The notes under the pieces were generated by a model, which was not told the DNA's origin, did not search any database, and saw only the letters and a program-made list of their open reading frames with translations. Shown piece by piece: positions 51,297 to 59,804 of a DNA stretch of 64,000 bases (positions are counted from its first letter, which is position 1; every line of letters begins with the position of its first letter). The DNA lies in contig JAENZN010000003.1 in the NCBI GenBank assembly GCA_016841245.1, positions 1-64,000 on the forward strand. The letters are read 5' to 3'. The position numbers and the translations under genes are program-made. Origin of the DNA: Syntrophomonas sp. Its GTDB lineage: Bacteria > Bacillota > Syntrophomonadia > Syntrophomonadales > Syntrophomonadaceae.

Positions 51297-51935
51297 TTAA
51301 ATGGCAGTAGGAGTCATGCAGCTCGTTTTTACCCCGTTGAGAAAACAGTCTACATTATTCTCTATACTCTCATTTATTGATATTAATTCCGGGTGGTTCA
51401 CCCATAAAATTGCCATGAGAAAGTGGCTGCATTCCAGTCCACCTACAACAAAAGGATGCATATCCGGCCTGATTTCACCGGATTCTACACCCAGCTTTAA
51501 TATATGTTCCATAACGGTTGAAAAACCGGTGCTTACGTTCCGATCTAAATGCTTTATGGCGTGCACCCATTGGGACATTTTGTAGGTAAAGTGCCGCTCA
51601 AACAAGTCATTGCTCAAATCTATATGCATCCATTCCAATGTTTTTTGCAGGGCGGCAATGAGCCGGGTCCGGGTATCGGGTAATTTATCTAAATACTCCA
51701 ACATTGCCGGCGTTTGTTCCCATATAATACTCTGAATATGTTCGTAGATAATTGCTTCCTTTTCAGGGAAATGGCTATAGATAGTGCATTTAGCCACATC
51801 AGCTTCATTGGCAATTTGATCTACGGTAGTCTCATCAAAACCCTGCTGTTTGAATAGATCAATAGCCACCCTCATGATTCTTTTCCTGTTTTCTTCTTTT
51901 CGTCTCTCAGTTCTGCTTACTTTTTTGGCTTCCAT
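51297..51935 (-). CDS. TetR-family regulator of rph
   Basis: A 212-residue TetR protein. The HTH lies at residues 14-60 (IMRVAIDLFKQQGFDETTVD, IANEADVAKCTIYSHFPEKE). It is a close paralogue of the TetR at 47273. GGAGGCGAGGAC precedes the ATG at 51935. It stands directly upstream of rph on the same strand. Inverted repeats lie on both sides of the gene (51217 and 51969), so it probably controls itself and rph. Rifamycin sensing is possible but not shown. Confidence 0.9.
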   Translation of the reverse strand: MEAKKVSRTERRKEENRKRIMRVAIDLFKQQGFDETTVDQIANEADVAKCTIYSHFPEKEAIIYEHIQSIIWEQTPAMLEYLDKLPDTRTRLIAALQKTLEWMHIDLSNDLFERHFTYKMSQWVHAIKHLDRNVSTGFSTVMEHILKLGVESGEIRPDMHPFVVGGLECSHFLMAILWVNHPELISINESIENNVDCFLNGVKTSCMTPTAI

Positions 51936-51968
51936 GTCCTCGCCTCCATACTAAGTCTTTTTACATAA

Positions 51969-51988
51969 TTAGTATTGTATCATACTAA
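51969..51988. promoter_or_regulatory. Inverted repeat upstream of the rph tetR
   Basis: TTAGTAT and ATACTAA form a 7-bp inverted repeat with a 6-base centre, 33 bases upstream of the tetR start; another ATACTAA lies at 51948-51954. Likely autoregulatory operator. Confidence 0.5.
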
Positions 51989-52236
51989 GTTTATTTTATA
52001 TGAATTGACCGATTGATGCAAGAAAAGTGCAGCGAAACTTTTATAAGGAGTTGTGAGAAGTAAAATATGGAGAGATAGATGAAAAGTATAACAGAAATCG
52101 CTGGAGGAAAATGTACCATTTTATAAGAATGTCTAATTTATCCCCGTACTGCACTTGTACTGCATTTTAAAATACTGCAATTGAAAAGGATTGAAACAAA
52201 TTGCATCAGGGTATCAATAACCTGCAATATATAAAA
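51989..52236. other. AT-rich intergenic region, nothing found
   Basis: Between the rph-linked tetR and the end of the histidine kinase gene. No gene, promoter or clear repeat apart from a poorly matching CTGCA-rich stretch near 52148-52176. Confidence 0.4.
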
Positions 52237-52264
52237 GACAGGGGTACGGTTCAACCGTCCCCTG
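52237..52264. repeat. Dispersed GGGGACGGTT palindrome, copy 3
   Basis: CAGGGGTACGGTT and AACCGTCCCCTG form a long near-perfect palindrome around a 1-base centre. The stop codon of the histidine kinase gene (read leftward, at 52251-52253) lies inside it, so the repeat provides the last residues GDG and the stop. Confidence 0.75.
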
Positions 52265-53639
52265 ATATGGAAGGGTCTTGTCTTACGGGCAGGCAGAGTA
52301 CAATTTTGCAGCCGTCTCCGGGCAGATTATGAAAATCTGTGGTTCCCCCGTGAGCCTTGATGATCTGTCGGACGATGGTCAGACCTAAGCCATGGTTTTG
52401 CAGCCCGACAGAACATCGGGGATGGTTCAGGTTTTCGAGAATTTCCTGAGTGAAGCCTGCTCCGTTGTCGGAAATGATACAAGAGCAATTGTCCAGTCCT
52501 TTTTCCAGAGTTATTTTTATGGCGCAGCCGTTTGAGTTATGGCGAATGCTGTTTGCAATCAAATTGGTAACCGCACGGCGCAGAAGCTCATCGTCGCCGG
52601 TGACTACGGCATTTTGTGCTTCTTTAGCGATCATTACGTCTATCGAATAGCGATTATCTAGCCCGCCGTTTATAAAATCAGCAGCAACGCTGCGCAAGAG
52701 CGCAGCCAGCCCCACGGAGCTTAGCCGCAGCGGCTGCATGTCGTATTCCAGCTTGGAGGCAAGATTTAAGTCGCTGACCAGCGTCTTGATCCGTTCGCTC
52801 TGCCTGCGAATAATACCCGCCTGTTCCCGCTTAGCCGGCAGCAGTTCGGGGTCATCTTCGAGCTGGCTGGCATAACCCATAACCAGAGAAAGCGGTGTGC
52901 GGATATCGTGGGACACACCGGCAATCCAGGTTGTACGGGCATTGTCCCGCTGATTGAGAGCGTCCTCCTGCTTTATTAACCGCCTGGAAGTTTTATTGAT
53001 CCCGAGGGCCAGGTCTCCGAGCAGACCGCGGGTTGAAAGCTCCACCGGCTGCTTTTCGGCCATGTCTTCAATGCCTTTGGCCAGCGGCTTCAAAGCGCGG
53101 AACAAACGCATACCGAAAAGCAACGCCAGCAGTATTGCCGCAAGAGCGTTTAATATTAGAACGGCAGGAACCCACACGAGTATATTTTCCATTTCCTCAT
53201 GATACATTTCAATACTATGCTTCCACCGGCTGCCCTTTTCGCTGCCCAACACCAACAGACCGTCCGGATGCCGCCAGACGTAGACCGGATAGTCGTTTAA
53301 ATACCAGCGGGTAAAGCTTGCTATATCGGGAGCCGTGTACTTAAGCGGTACGTCGCCGGGCAGGTTTTTGCTCCAGATAACCTTACCGGTATCGTCCAGC
53401 AGCATGGCCCATTGATATTGTTTTTCGATCTCCCTTGCGGCGGATTCGGCAAGCGTGTAAACACCATGAGATTCAGTCAGGCTCATCGCTAATTGTGCGG
53501 TACTGTAATCCCGCTGCTCGTATTTGCCCGCTTGAATAATCCACGCGGCCAATACCGAAAAATTTATGATGAGTAGAATAAGGGCTATCCCGGCAGCCGA
53601 CAGCACATAGCGGGACAGGATTTTCATCATGCTTTTCAT
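52251..53639 (-). CDS. Sensor histidine kinase of the LanFEG locus
   Basis: A 462-residue membrane kinase. Two helices (about residues 12-35 and 155-180) frame an extracellular domain of about 115 residues. HAMP-like linker, then the phosphoacceptor GVSHDIRTPLS (His near 245), and the ATPase with N-box NLIANSIRHNSNG, DNGAGF and GLGLTIV. The start overlaps the response regulator stop by 4 bases. Since a LanFEG-type exporter is divergent to it, it probably senses an antimicrobial peptide or envelope stress. Its C-terminal end is supplied by a dispersed repeat, so the last few residues may differ from relatives. Confidence 0.9.
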   Translation of the reverse strand: MKSMMKILSRYVLSAAGIALILLIINFSVLAAWIIQAGKYEQRDYSTAQLAMSLTESHGVYTLAESAAREIEKQYQWAMLLDDTGKVIWSKNLPGDVPLKYTAPDIASFTRWYLNDYPVYVWRHPDGLLVLGSEKGSRWKHSIEMYHEEMENILVWVPAVLILNALAAILLALLFGMRLFRALKPLAKGIEDMAEKQPVELSTRGLLGDLALGINKTSRRLIKQEDALNQRDNARTTWIAGVSHDIRTPLSLVMGYASQLEDDPELLPAKREQAGIIRRQSERIKTLVSDLNLASKLEYDMQPLRLSSVGLAALLRSVAADFINGGLDNRYSIDVMIAKEAQNAVVTGDDELLRRAVTNLIANSIRHNSNGCAIKITLEKGLDNCSCIISDNGAGFTQEILENLNHPRCSVGLQNHGLGLTIVRQIIKAHGGTTDFHNLPGDGCKIVLCLPVRQDPSISGDG

Positions 53640-54355
53640 ATCACGTCCGCTCCCGTCAGTTTGTAACCAAGCCCCCGCACGGTAAGAAGATAGCGCGGGG
53701 CGGAGGGCTCCGGTTCGATCTTCTCACGCAACCGCCGGATGTGCACCATCAGGGTATTTTCATAGCCGTACAGATCGTCGCCCCAAGCGGCCTGACATAG
53801 CCTATCGCCAGTTACAATGTTTCCCCGGTTTTCATACAGCTTTTCCAGCAGTGCAAATTCTTTCGCGGTCAGAGTTAGCTGACCTTTATGGCTTGTAACC
53901 GAGCCGCTGTTTAAGTCGATCTCAATTTCGCCCAAACGGAAGACCGGCTTTTCCGTTTGCTTGAGTATGACCGGAAAATAGGTGCGGCTTAATACCGCCC
54001 GCAATCTCAGGGTCAGTTCGCGGGGCAAAAACGGCTTGGTGATATAGTCGTCCGCGCCCAGTCCCAGCCCGAGCAAGCGATTTTCATCCTCGTCGCGCGC
54101 GGAAAGGAACAGTACGGGAACAGCCGACTCCGTGCGAAAATCACGCATTAATGCAAAGCCGTCTCCATCCGGCAGGGAAACGTCCAGAATCACCCCGTCG
54201 GGCTTCTCCGAGGCCATAAGTCTCCTGGCCTGTTTACAGTCGGCAGCGGAAAACACCTTCATAAAGCCTTCCCGCCGCAATATTTCATTAACCATCCTGC
54301 GAAGCTCCGGCTCGTCGTCCACGATCAGCAGCTTGCAGTCAAAAATGTCTTTCAT
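53636..54355 (-). CDS. OmpR-family response regulator
   Basis: About 239 residues: a receiver domain (LLIVDDEPELRRM near the N-terminus, phosphoacceptor Asp in GVILDVSLPDGDG, Lys in YITKPF) and a winged-helix domain (LTAKEFALLEKLYENRG, HIRRLREKIEP). The ATG at 54355 has GGTGA before it; an in-frame ATG at 54373 has no ribosome binding site. It is translationally coupled to the histidine kinase. The likely target is the divergent LanFEG promoter, where two TGTAAG repeats sit 22 bases apart. Confidence 0.92.
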   Translation of the reverse strand: MKDIFDCKLLIVDDEPELRRMVNEILRREGFMKVFSAADCKQARRLMASEKPDGVILDVSLPDGDGFALMRDFRTESAVPVLFLSARDEDENRLLGLGLGADDYITKPFLPRELTLRLRAVLSRTYFPVILKQTEKPVFRLGEIEIDLNSGSVTSHKGQLTLTAKEFALLEKLYENRGNIVTGDRLCQAAWGDDLYGYENTLMVHIRRLREKIEPEPSAPRYLLTVRGLGYKLTGADVI

Positions 54356-54423
54356 AGTAATCACCATGCCCATTATATTATATAAATAATATGATTTTGG
54401 GATTTTCCCTCAAAATTAAGGTA

Positions 54424-54469
54424 AATGTAAGCTTAAGTACAGGCCATTGTAAGGCAGACCGGTTATGAT
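54424..54469 (+). promoter_or_regulatory. Promoter of the LanFEG exporter with direct repeats
   Basis: TGTAAG at 54426-54431 and 54448-54453, 22 bases apart, fits OmpR-type binding on one face of the helix. A TATGAT at 54464-54469 is a good -10 box, and the ATPase gene starts 33 bases later. The -35 role would be taken by the second repeat, as at activator-dependent promoters. Confidence 0.6.
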
Positions 54470-54501
54470 GTTCCCAGTTTTATAAAAGGAGGGACATTGA
54501 A

Positions 54502-55416
54502 ATGTCTGATATTATCGAAACAAATGGCCTGTGCAAACAGTATGGAAAGTTTCTTCGGGTGAAGGACCTGGATCTTAAAGTACCGGGGGGCGCGGTCTAC
54601 GGTTTTCTCGGGCCTAACGGGGCAGGTAAATCCACCACCATGAAAATGTTGTTGGGGATTGCCCGGCCGACGGCTGGTACCATTAGCGTTTTCGGCAAAC
54701 AGGTTAACAGCCGGAACCGGCTTTCCATCCTTAAGCATGTCGGGTCCTTGATTGAGTCGCCCAGCTATTACGGGCACCTGACCGGAGCGGAGAATCTTCG
54801 GATAATCTGTGTGCTCAAGGGTGTGCCGGACCGGGATATAAACAGGGTTCTGCAAATTGTCCGGCTGGAAAACCAAAAGGAGAAAAAGGTCGCGCAGTAC
54901 TCTATGGGCATGAAGCAGCGCCTGGGGCTCGCCTGCGCGCTGTTGGGCAACCCGAAGCTCTTAATCCTCGACGAGCCGACCAACGGCCTGGACCCGGCGG
55001 GCATCCAGGAGATGCGCGAGTTGATTTGCTCTCTGCCGCAGCAGTACGGAATGACGGTGATGGTCTCCAGCCATCTGCTCAGTGAGATCGACCAGATCGC
55101 TGCCAATGTCGGAATCATCAGTCACGGCGAACTGGTTTTTCAGGACCGTTTGTCAACCCTTCATGAAAGGAGCAGAACCAGCATTGCCGTCCGCACTCAA
55201 AACAACGAAGCAGCGGTAAGAATATTTGACGAACAGGGCGTTTCCTGCCGGAGACAGGATGACTACCTTTTGCTGCCCAAGCTTTCCGATAACGAGCTGG
55301 CCGGCCATATCTCCGGGCTTTTTGAAAGCAAGATAGGTGTTGTACGCATCGAAGAACGGCGCAAGAGTCTTGAGGACATCTTCATCGAACTGACTGGAAC
55401 GGCGGTGAGCTTATGA
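54502..55416 (+). CDS. LanF/BcrA-type ABC ATPase, peptide immunity
   Basis: A 304-residue ATP-binding subunit of the lantibiotic/bacitracin self-protection type. Walker A GPNGAGKS (about residues 38-45), signature YSMGMKQRLG, Walker B LLILDEPTNGLDP, and the C-terminal extension of about 80 residues typical of BcrA/LanF. It pairs with the two permeases that follow and should pump antimicrobial peptides off the membrane. AAAGGAGGG precedes the ATG at 54502. The next gene overlaps by 4 bases. No lantibiotic precursor or modification enzyme is near, so this is resistance rather than self-immunity. Confidence 0.9.
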   Translation: MSDIIETNGLCKQYGKFLRVKDLDLKVPGGAVYGFLGPNGAGKSTTMKMLLGIARPTAGTISVFGKQVNSRNRLSILKHVGSLIESPSYYGHLTGAENLRIICVLKGVPDRDINRVLQIVRLENQKEKKVAQYSMGMKQRLGLACALLGNPKLLILDEPTNGLDPAGIQEMRELICSLPQQYGMTVMVSSHLLSEIDQIAANVGIISHGELVFQDRLSTLHERSRTSIAVRTQNNEAAVRIFDEQGVSCRRQDDYLLLPKLSDNELAGHISGLFESKIGVVRIEERRKSLEDIFIELTGTAVSL

Positions 55417-56165
55417 TAAAGGCCCTCGCCATGGAATTCCAGAAAATCCGCCGCCGCAAGGTCTGGGCCATCGTTGCCGCCCTGATTTCCGTACAGATAC
55501 TGTTGGCGCTTTGGGGAGTCGACCGAATGGACGCGCACGAGCTTTCCCAGGGTTGGATGCATTTTCTATACCAGTTCCCGATCCTAAACTCCATTATGAT
55601 GCCGGTCATGGCAGCCGTAGTGGCCTCGCGGCTGTGCGATATCGAACACAAGGGACAGACGTTGAAGCTCCTGCATACCGTAATGCCCGCTGGGCGCTTG
55701 TTCGCCGCCAAATTTTTATGCGGTGCTCTGTACATGCTCGCTGCGGCTCTTTTACAGATCATGGTCATTGTTAGCGCGGGGCTCGTGATCGGATTCGAGG
55801 GAAGCCCGCCGCTTGATAAGCTGTTATATTACCTGCTCTTTACCACGGCTGTAAATCTAACCATCCTTTTGCTGCAGCAGGTTCTGTCGCTTCTGTTCAG
55901 AAACCAGATGATACCGCTTACCGTGGGCATTATCGGCAGCTTTGCCGGTCTTTTTATCATGTTTTTTCCGCAGAACCTGGGAAGATTTCTCCTTTGGGGA
56001 TATTACGGCGTGCTGATGTTTGTGGGCCTGGACTGGGACCGAGCGACGCGCATTGCCGATTTTTACTATGTGCCGGTTGATTGGACCGGGTTTAGCATCC
56101 TGGCCATCATGTTCTGCATGATCTATATTATTGGCCGCGCATTGTTTATTCGAAAGGAGATGTAA
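55413..56165 (+). CDS. LanE/MutE-type ABC permease
   Basis: A 250-residue membrane protein with six predicted helices; family marks are MEFQKIRRRKVW at the N-terminus, FPILNSIMMPVMAAVVASRLCDIEH and the TLKLLHTVMPAGRLFAAKF loop. It overlaps the ATPase gene by 4 bases and is followed by LanG after 4 bases. A collapsed second copy of part of it lies at 58577-59054. Confidence 0.88.
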   Translation: MIKALAMEFQKIRRRKVWAIVAALISVQILLALWGVDRMDAHELSQGWMHFLYQFPILNSIMMPVMAAVVASRLCDIEHKGQTLKLLHTVMPAGRLFAAKFLCGALYMLAAALLQIMVIVSAGLVIGFEGSPPLDKLLYYLLFTTAVNLTILLLQQVLSLLFRNQMIPLTVGIIGSFAGLFIMFFPQNLGRFLLWGYYGVLMFVGLDWDRATRIADFYYVPVDWTGFSILAIMFCMIYIIGRALFIRKEM

Positions 56166-56169
56166 AGAT

Positions 56170-56904
56170 ATGTTTCTTCGTACGCTTTGGGCCGAAAGGA
56201 TGAAACTTCATCACAGCCCGGTCTGGCTTGCTTTTTTGATTCTTCCCGTCCTGCCCGCGGTCATGGGCACCTTTAATTATCTGCAAAATGTCGGCATCTT
56301 ACAGGATCAATGGTACAGCCTGTGGACCCAGCACACCCTTTTCACCTGTTATTTTTTCCTGCCGGCCATCATAGGTGTTTACTGTTCGTATTTATGCCGC
56401 CTGGAACATCTCAATCATAACTGGAACGCTGTTATGACGGCACCCGTACCGGTTTCGTATGTTTATCTGGCCAAGCTCATATCCGCTTCCGTCATGGTTT
56501 TACTGACCGAAGCCTGGATCGGTATTCTATTCTTCATTTCCGGCAGGCTTTGCGGACTGAACACCCCCATTCCGCCGGAGCTTCCGGAGTGGCTTCTGTA
56601 TGGCGCGGCCGGGGGGATCGTGATCTGCGCCCTCCAGCTTTGCCTATCGCTGGTGATCCGCAGTTTCGCCGTACCGGTGGGAATCGCGCTGATCGGCGGC
56701 GTATCAGGATTGGCGGCATTTGCCAAGGGTTACGGTGTATGGTTTCCCTATTCACTTTTATGTCTGGGCATGCGCGCCAACCAACCCGGCGGAGCAATGC
56801 AGTCCAGTACGGAACAGTTTGTCCTGAACGGTCTTCTCTATCTGGCGGTCTGCATTATCTTTGCCGTCATATGGCTGAAAAAACGAGATGTGGTCGCGGG
56901 TTAA
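56170..56904 (+). CDS. LanG/MutG-type ABC permease
   Basis: About 244 residues with six helices; begins MFLRTLWAERMKLHHSP and contains VYCSYLCRLEHLNHNWN, the second-permease pattern of LanFEG systems. The ATG at 56170 is used because AAGGAGATG lies 10-15 bases before it inside the lanE end; an upstream in-frame start at 56131 lies within lanE. It completes the exporter. A dispersed repeat (56921-56950) follows the stop codon and could act as transcription terminator. Confidence 0.88.
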   Translation: MFLRTLWAERMKLHHSPVWLAFLILPVLPAVMGTFNYLQNVGILQDQWYSLWTQHTLFTCYFFLPAIIGVYCSYLCRLEHLNHNWNAVMTAPVPVSYVYLAKLISASVMVLLTEAWIGILFFISGRLCGLNTPIPPELPEWLLYGAAGGIVICALQLCLSLVIRSFAVPVGIALIGGVSGLAAFAKGYGVWFPYSLLCLGMRANQPGGAMQSSTEQFVLNGLLYLAVCIIFAVIWLKKRDVVAG

Positions 56905-56920
56905 TTCAACAAGGGGGCAC

Positions 56921-56950
56921 GGGGAGGGGCAAGAACCGTCCCCTTGCCCC
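56921..56950. repeat. Dispersed GGGGCAAG palindrome, copy 4
   Basis: GGGGCAAG (56926-56933) and CTTGCCCC (56943-56950) form an 8-bp stem around GAACCGTCC. It follows the lanG stop. In the duplicated lanG copy at 59584 the DNA after TTCAACAAG is different and has no such element. Confidence 0.7.
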
Positions 56951-57211
56951 AGTGTACATAACGACCGGGAGCTTACCTTCACATTTAAGGATGGAAAGAA
57001 ACTGCAGTGGCAAGTTGGGTTTTAATCTTTTAAATTGGTCAAAGATTTATCATATTCGCCTTTATATCCCATTGTTATTTACATAATTATATCGACAATG
57101 ATAGAATAATTAGAATAATTATGTAATAATGCTATTTGCATCCAAGGATTTCTTGCTTCTAAAGGATTATTAAATGAGGTTGAATAATCCCACAGGGAGG
57201 GACATCTAATT
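56951..57211. other. Intergenic stretch with a possible protein tail
   Basis: From 56958 to 57024 the + strand could encode the end of a beta-rich protein (NDRELTFTFKDGKKLQWQVG, then F and stop), which looks like real coding sequence left from a deleted gene. The remainder is AT-rich leader before the chimeric sigma ORF. Confidence 0.35.
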
Positions 57212-57745
57212 ATGGATAATAATCCGGAGTTCGGAGATGATTCGCTCTGGCGTTTGGCAATACAAAACTATTATCCGAGAATTCTCAACTATGTTTATTT
57301 TTTAACCGAAGACCGATATTTGGCTGAAGATATTGCTCAGGAAACCTTTGCCAAAAAGCAGCAGATAAATAATACTGTATTATATGCTTTTCAACAGAGC
57401 AATACATATTCGTGGAAAGATGATGCCTTTGTTAAAGGTATACAATACTTCACACCGCAACTGCAAAATCGGTATTACTTAAATGAATATGATAACAATA
57501 AAGAATATGTCAAGGAGCATAAAGTCATATCTACCGCGAAAATCAGAGATATTAAAGATATTAACTTAATAAATAGTAGAACTGCTAAAGTATCGTTAGA
57601 ACTATCTCAGACTCTGGTTGAAAATAATAAAAAAACAAACTGGTCCAGCAAAATAAAAACTGTTTTAGTAAAAAATTCAGATGGTAATTGGATTATTTCA
57701 GAAATAAATCAATCAGATTTTCAAGGTGATAACAATCTAAAATAG
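57212..57745 (+). CDS. Chimeric ORF: ECF sigma region 2 joined to NTF2-like domain
   Basis: A 177-residue ORF. Residues 8-46 match ECF sigma factor region 2 (SLWRLAIQNYYPRILNYVYF, LAEDIAQETF), but regions 3-4 are missing. From about residue 48 on, the sequence changes to a lysine/asparagine-rich domain with an NTF2-like look (VISTAKIRDIKDINLINSRTAKVSLELSQT, here split, and DGNWIISEINQ at the end). This looks like a fusion by deletion between a sigma-factor gene and an unrelated gene. GGAGGG precedes the ATG. Promoter recognition is unlikely; whether the C-terminal part still works is open. Confidence 0.55.
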   Translation: MDNNPEFGDDSLWRLAIQNYYPRILNYVYFLTEDRYLAEDIAQETFAKKQQINNTVLYAFQQSNTYSWKDDAFVKGIQYFTPQLQNRYYLNEYDNNKEYVKEHKVISTAKIRDIKDINLINSRTAKVSLELSQTLVENNKKTNWSSKIKTVLVKNSDGNWIISEINQSDFQGDNNLK

Positions 57746-57775
57746 ATTGTTATCACTGGGATAAGGGGGATTTTA

Positions 57776-58243
57776 ATGCGTTTTAAAGCTGCTGATAAAG
57801 AAATATCTGCTCGTATGACCGGAATTTTATTAAATGATATGAACGCTGATGAACGTCAAACGGCTTTTGAAGAATGGGTCGGCTCATATTGTGATTTTTA
57901 TTCTTCTTTTGAGGAAGCCGAAAATCACTTGCCATTCAAAGTAAAAATACCTAATTCTCCTATGATCTCCACCTTAAGTGGTATATATATAATAAAAGGA
58001 CAAGAAAACTTAATTGATACAGTAATTTGCCATTTTGAAAATGGTATAAACGGAATCACATTGACTATTACTTGTAATTACTCAGAAATAGATTACCATT
58101 TTAATATGATTCAAGACCGGGATGGGAATAATCCTCCAATGATTCGATGGTTAGACGGCGATTTGTTATACGTTTTATGTGGTGGATGGGAAGACTGCCA
58201 TTCAAAAGAGGATTTGGAGGAAATTCGAATATCTTTTAAATAA
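57776..58243 (+). CDS. Uncharacterised protein, 155 residues
   Basis: A soluble acidic protein with no membrane segment and no family that I recognise with confidence. The pattern (short helical start ISARMTGILLNDMNADERQ, then alternating strands, with GINGITLTITCNYSEIDYH and an acidic end GGWEDCHSKEDLEEI) might relate to DUF4367-type domains of anti-sigma factors, which would fit the sigma remnant upstream. AAGGGGG precedes the ATG at 57776, 30 bases after the chimeric ORF, so both may share a message. Confidence 0.55.
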   Translation: MRFKAADKEISARMTGILLNDMNADERQTAFEEWVGSYCDFYSSFEEAENHLPFKVKIPNSPMISTLSGIYIIKGQENLIDTVICHFENGINGITLTITCNYSEIDYHFNMIQDRDGNNPPMIRWLDGDLLYVLCGGWEDCHSKEDLEEIRISFK

Positions 58244-58576
58244 AACCTGAATTCGTGACAGAACATTACTAAAAGCTATATAAAAAACAAGTAAAGCAGG
58301 TTAAAATAGAGTAAATAGAGGATAAACCTGTATTTAATATTTTCACCCAACGTGTTGATAACAGTCAGACCAAAAACGATAAGAAGGATGGGTTCTGAAC
58401 ATTCTTTAGTCTAAACGGAATAATCATCCAAAATTTTGTTAATGCTTTTATTGTCGCATAAGCAGGGCAACGCTGAGGAGCGACCCCACGCTTGCTACGG
58501 CTTATACGGTGAAACGGCGGGCTTATTGTTCGCTGTTTTTTATTTTACCGGTAAGCCCAAAGAGTAGCTGTACGCT
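58244..58576. other. Junction region before the duplicated permease segment
   Basis: No gene. AT-rich to about 58450, then GC-richer DNA leading into the copied lanE segment. The left breakpoint of the duplication is near 58577, where similarity to 55540 begins. Confidence 0.45.
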
Positions 58577-59054
58577 TTCCCAGGGTTGGATGTTTTTTCT
58601 ATACCAGTTTCCGATCCTAAACTCCATCATGATGCCGGTCATGGCAGCCGTAGTGGCCTCGCGGCTGTGCGATATCGAACACAAGGGACAGACGCTGAAG
58701 CTCCTGCATACCGTAATGCCTGCCGGGCGTTTGTTCGCCGCCAAATTTCTATGCGGCGCTCAGTATATGCTCACTGCGGCTCTTTTACAGATCATAGCCA
58801 TTGTTATCGCGGGGCTTGTGGTCGGATTTGAGGGAAGCCCGCCGCTTGATAAGCTGTTATATTACCTGCTCTTTACCACGGCCGTAAATGTAACCATCCT
58901 TTTACTGCAGCAGGTTCTGTCGCTCCTATTCAGAAACCAGATGATACCGCTTACCGTGGGTATTATCGGGAGTTTTGCCGGACTTTTTATCATGTTTTTT
59001 CCGCAAAACCTGGGAAGATTTCTCCTTTGGGGATATTATGGGGTGCCATCATAG
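58577..59054 (+). pseudogene. Truncated duplicate of the LanE permease
   Basis: Nearly identical to the lanE gene from its codon ~44 on (LSQGWM..FLYQFPILNSIMM), but the first 40-odd codons are replaced by unrelated sequence, and the end is cut after GYYG, where the reading frame meets the lanG copy and stops. Helices 5-6 are lost. Confidence 0.8.
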
Positions 59055-59584
59055 GTGTTTACTGTTCGTATTTATGCCGTCTGGAACATCTCAATCACAA
59101 CTGGAACGCGGTTATGACGGCACCCGTACCGGTCTCGTATGTTTATCTGGCCAAGCTCATATCCGCTTCTGTTATGGTTTTGCTGACCGAAGCATGGATC
59201 GGCATTCTATTCTTCATTTCCGGCAGGCTTTGCGGATTGAACACGCCCATTCCGCCGGAACTTCCGGAATGGCTCCTGTACGGCGTTGCCGGTGGGATCG
59301 TGATCTGCGCTCTCCAGCTTTGTATATCACTGGTGATCCGCAGTTTCGCAGTACCGGTGGGAATCGCGCTGATCGGCGGCATATCCGGGTTAGCAGCATT
59401 TGCCAAGGGTTACGGTGTATGGTTTCCATATTCCCTTTTATGTCTGGGCATGCGCGCCAACCAACCCGGCGGGGCAATGGAGTGCAGTACCGAACAGTTT
59501 GTCCTGAACGGTCTTTTCTATCTGGCGGTCTGCATTATGTTTGCCGTCGTATGGCTGAAAAAACGGGATGTGGCTGCGGGTTAG
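59046..59584 (+). pseudogene. Truncated duplicate of the LanG permease
   Basis: Matches lanG from about codon 66 (AIIGVYCSYLCRLEHLNHNW) to its stop, including TTCAACAAG just beyond. The first 65 codons are missing because DNA equivalent to 56013-56365 (about 350 bases) was deleted, joining it to the lanE copy in another frame. A frame can start upstream at 59027, but no ribosome binding site supports it. Confidence 0.8.
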
Positions 59585-59733
59585 TTCAACAAGTACTGAT
59601 TTGCAAAGGCTCATCCTATAATTGATGCGCCTTTGTAAAATCAACCTGAAAGAAATGATGCCATTTACCTACCTTCATTTATTTTTTTCTAAACTTATTG
59701 ACAATTAGTGGGAAGGAGCCTATGATGTATTTA

Positions 59734-59762
59734 TACAATGTGTAACTTTTTACACTGTGTAA
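59734..59762. promoter_or_regulatory. Inverted repeat upstream of the fourth dikinase tetR
   Basis: ACAATGTGTAA and TTACACTGTGT, an imperfect inverted repeat with TGTGTAA/TTACAC cores, lies about 45 bases upstream of the tetR start. TTGACA at 59698-59703 may be a -35 box. Fits a TetR site. Confidence 0.55.
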
Positions 59763-59804
59763 TTTAAGCCATAGATTATTAAGGTGTAATTTCAGGAGGT
59801 GCAG

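Noticed and set aside
54502-56904. Lantibiotic biosynthesis cluster
   Set aside because: Only an exporter and a two-component system are present; no precursor peptide, LanB/C/M or protease gene is seen nearby, so it is called a resistance locus.
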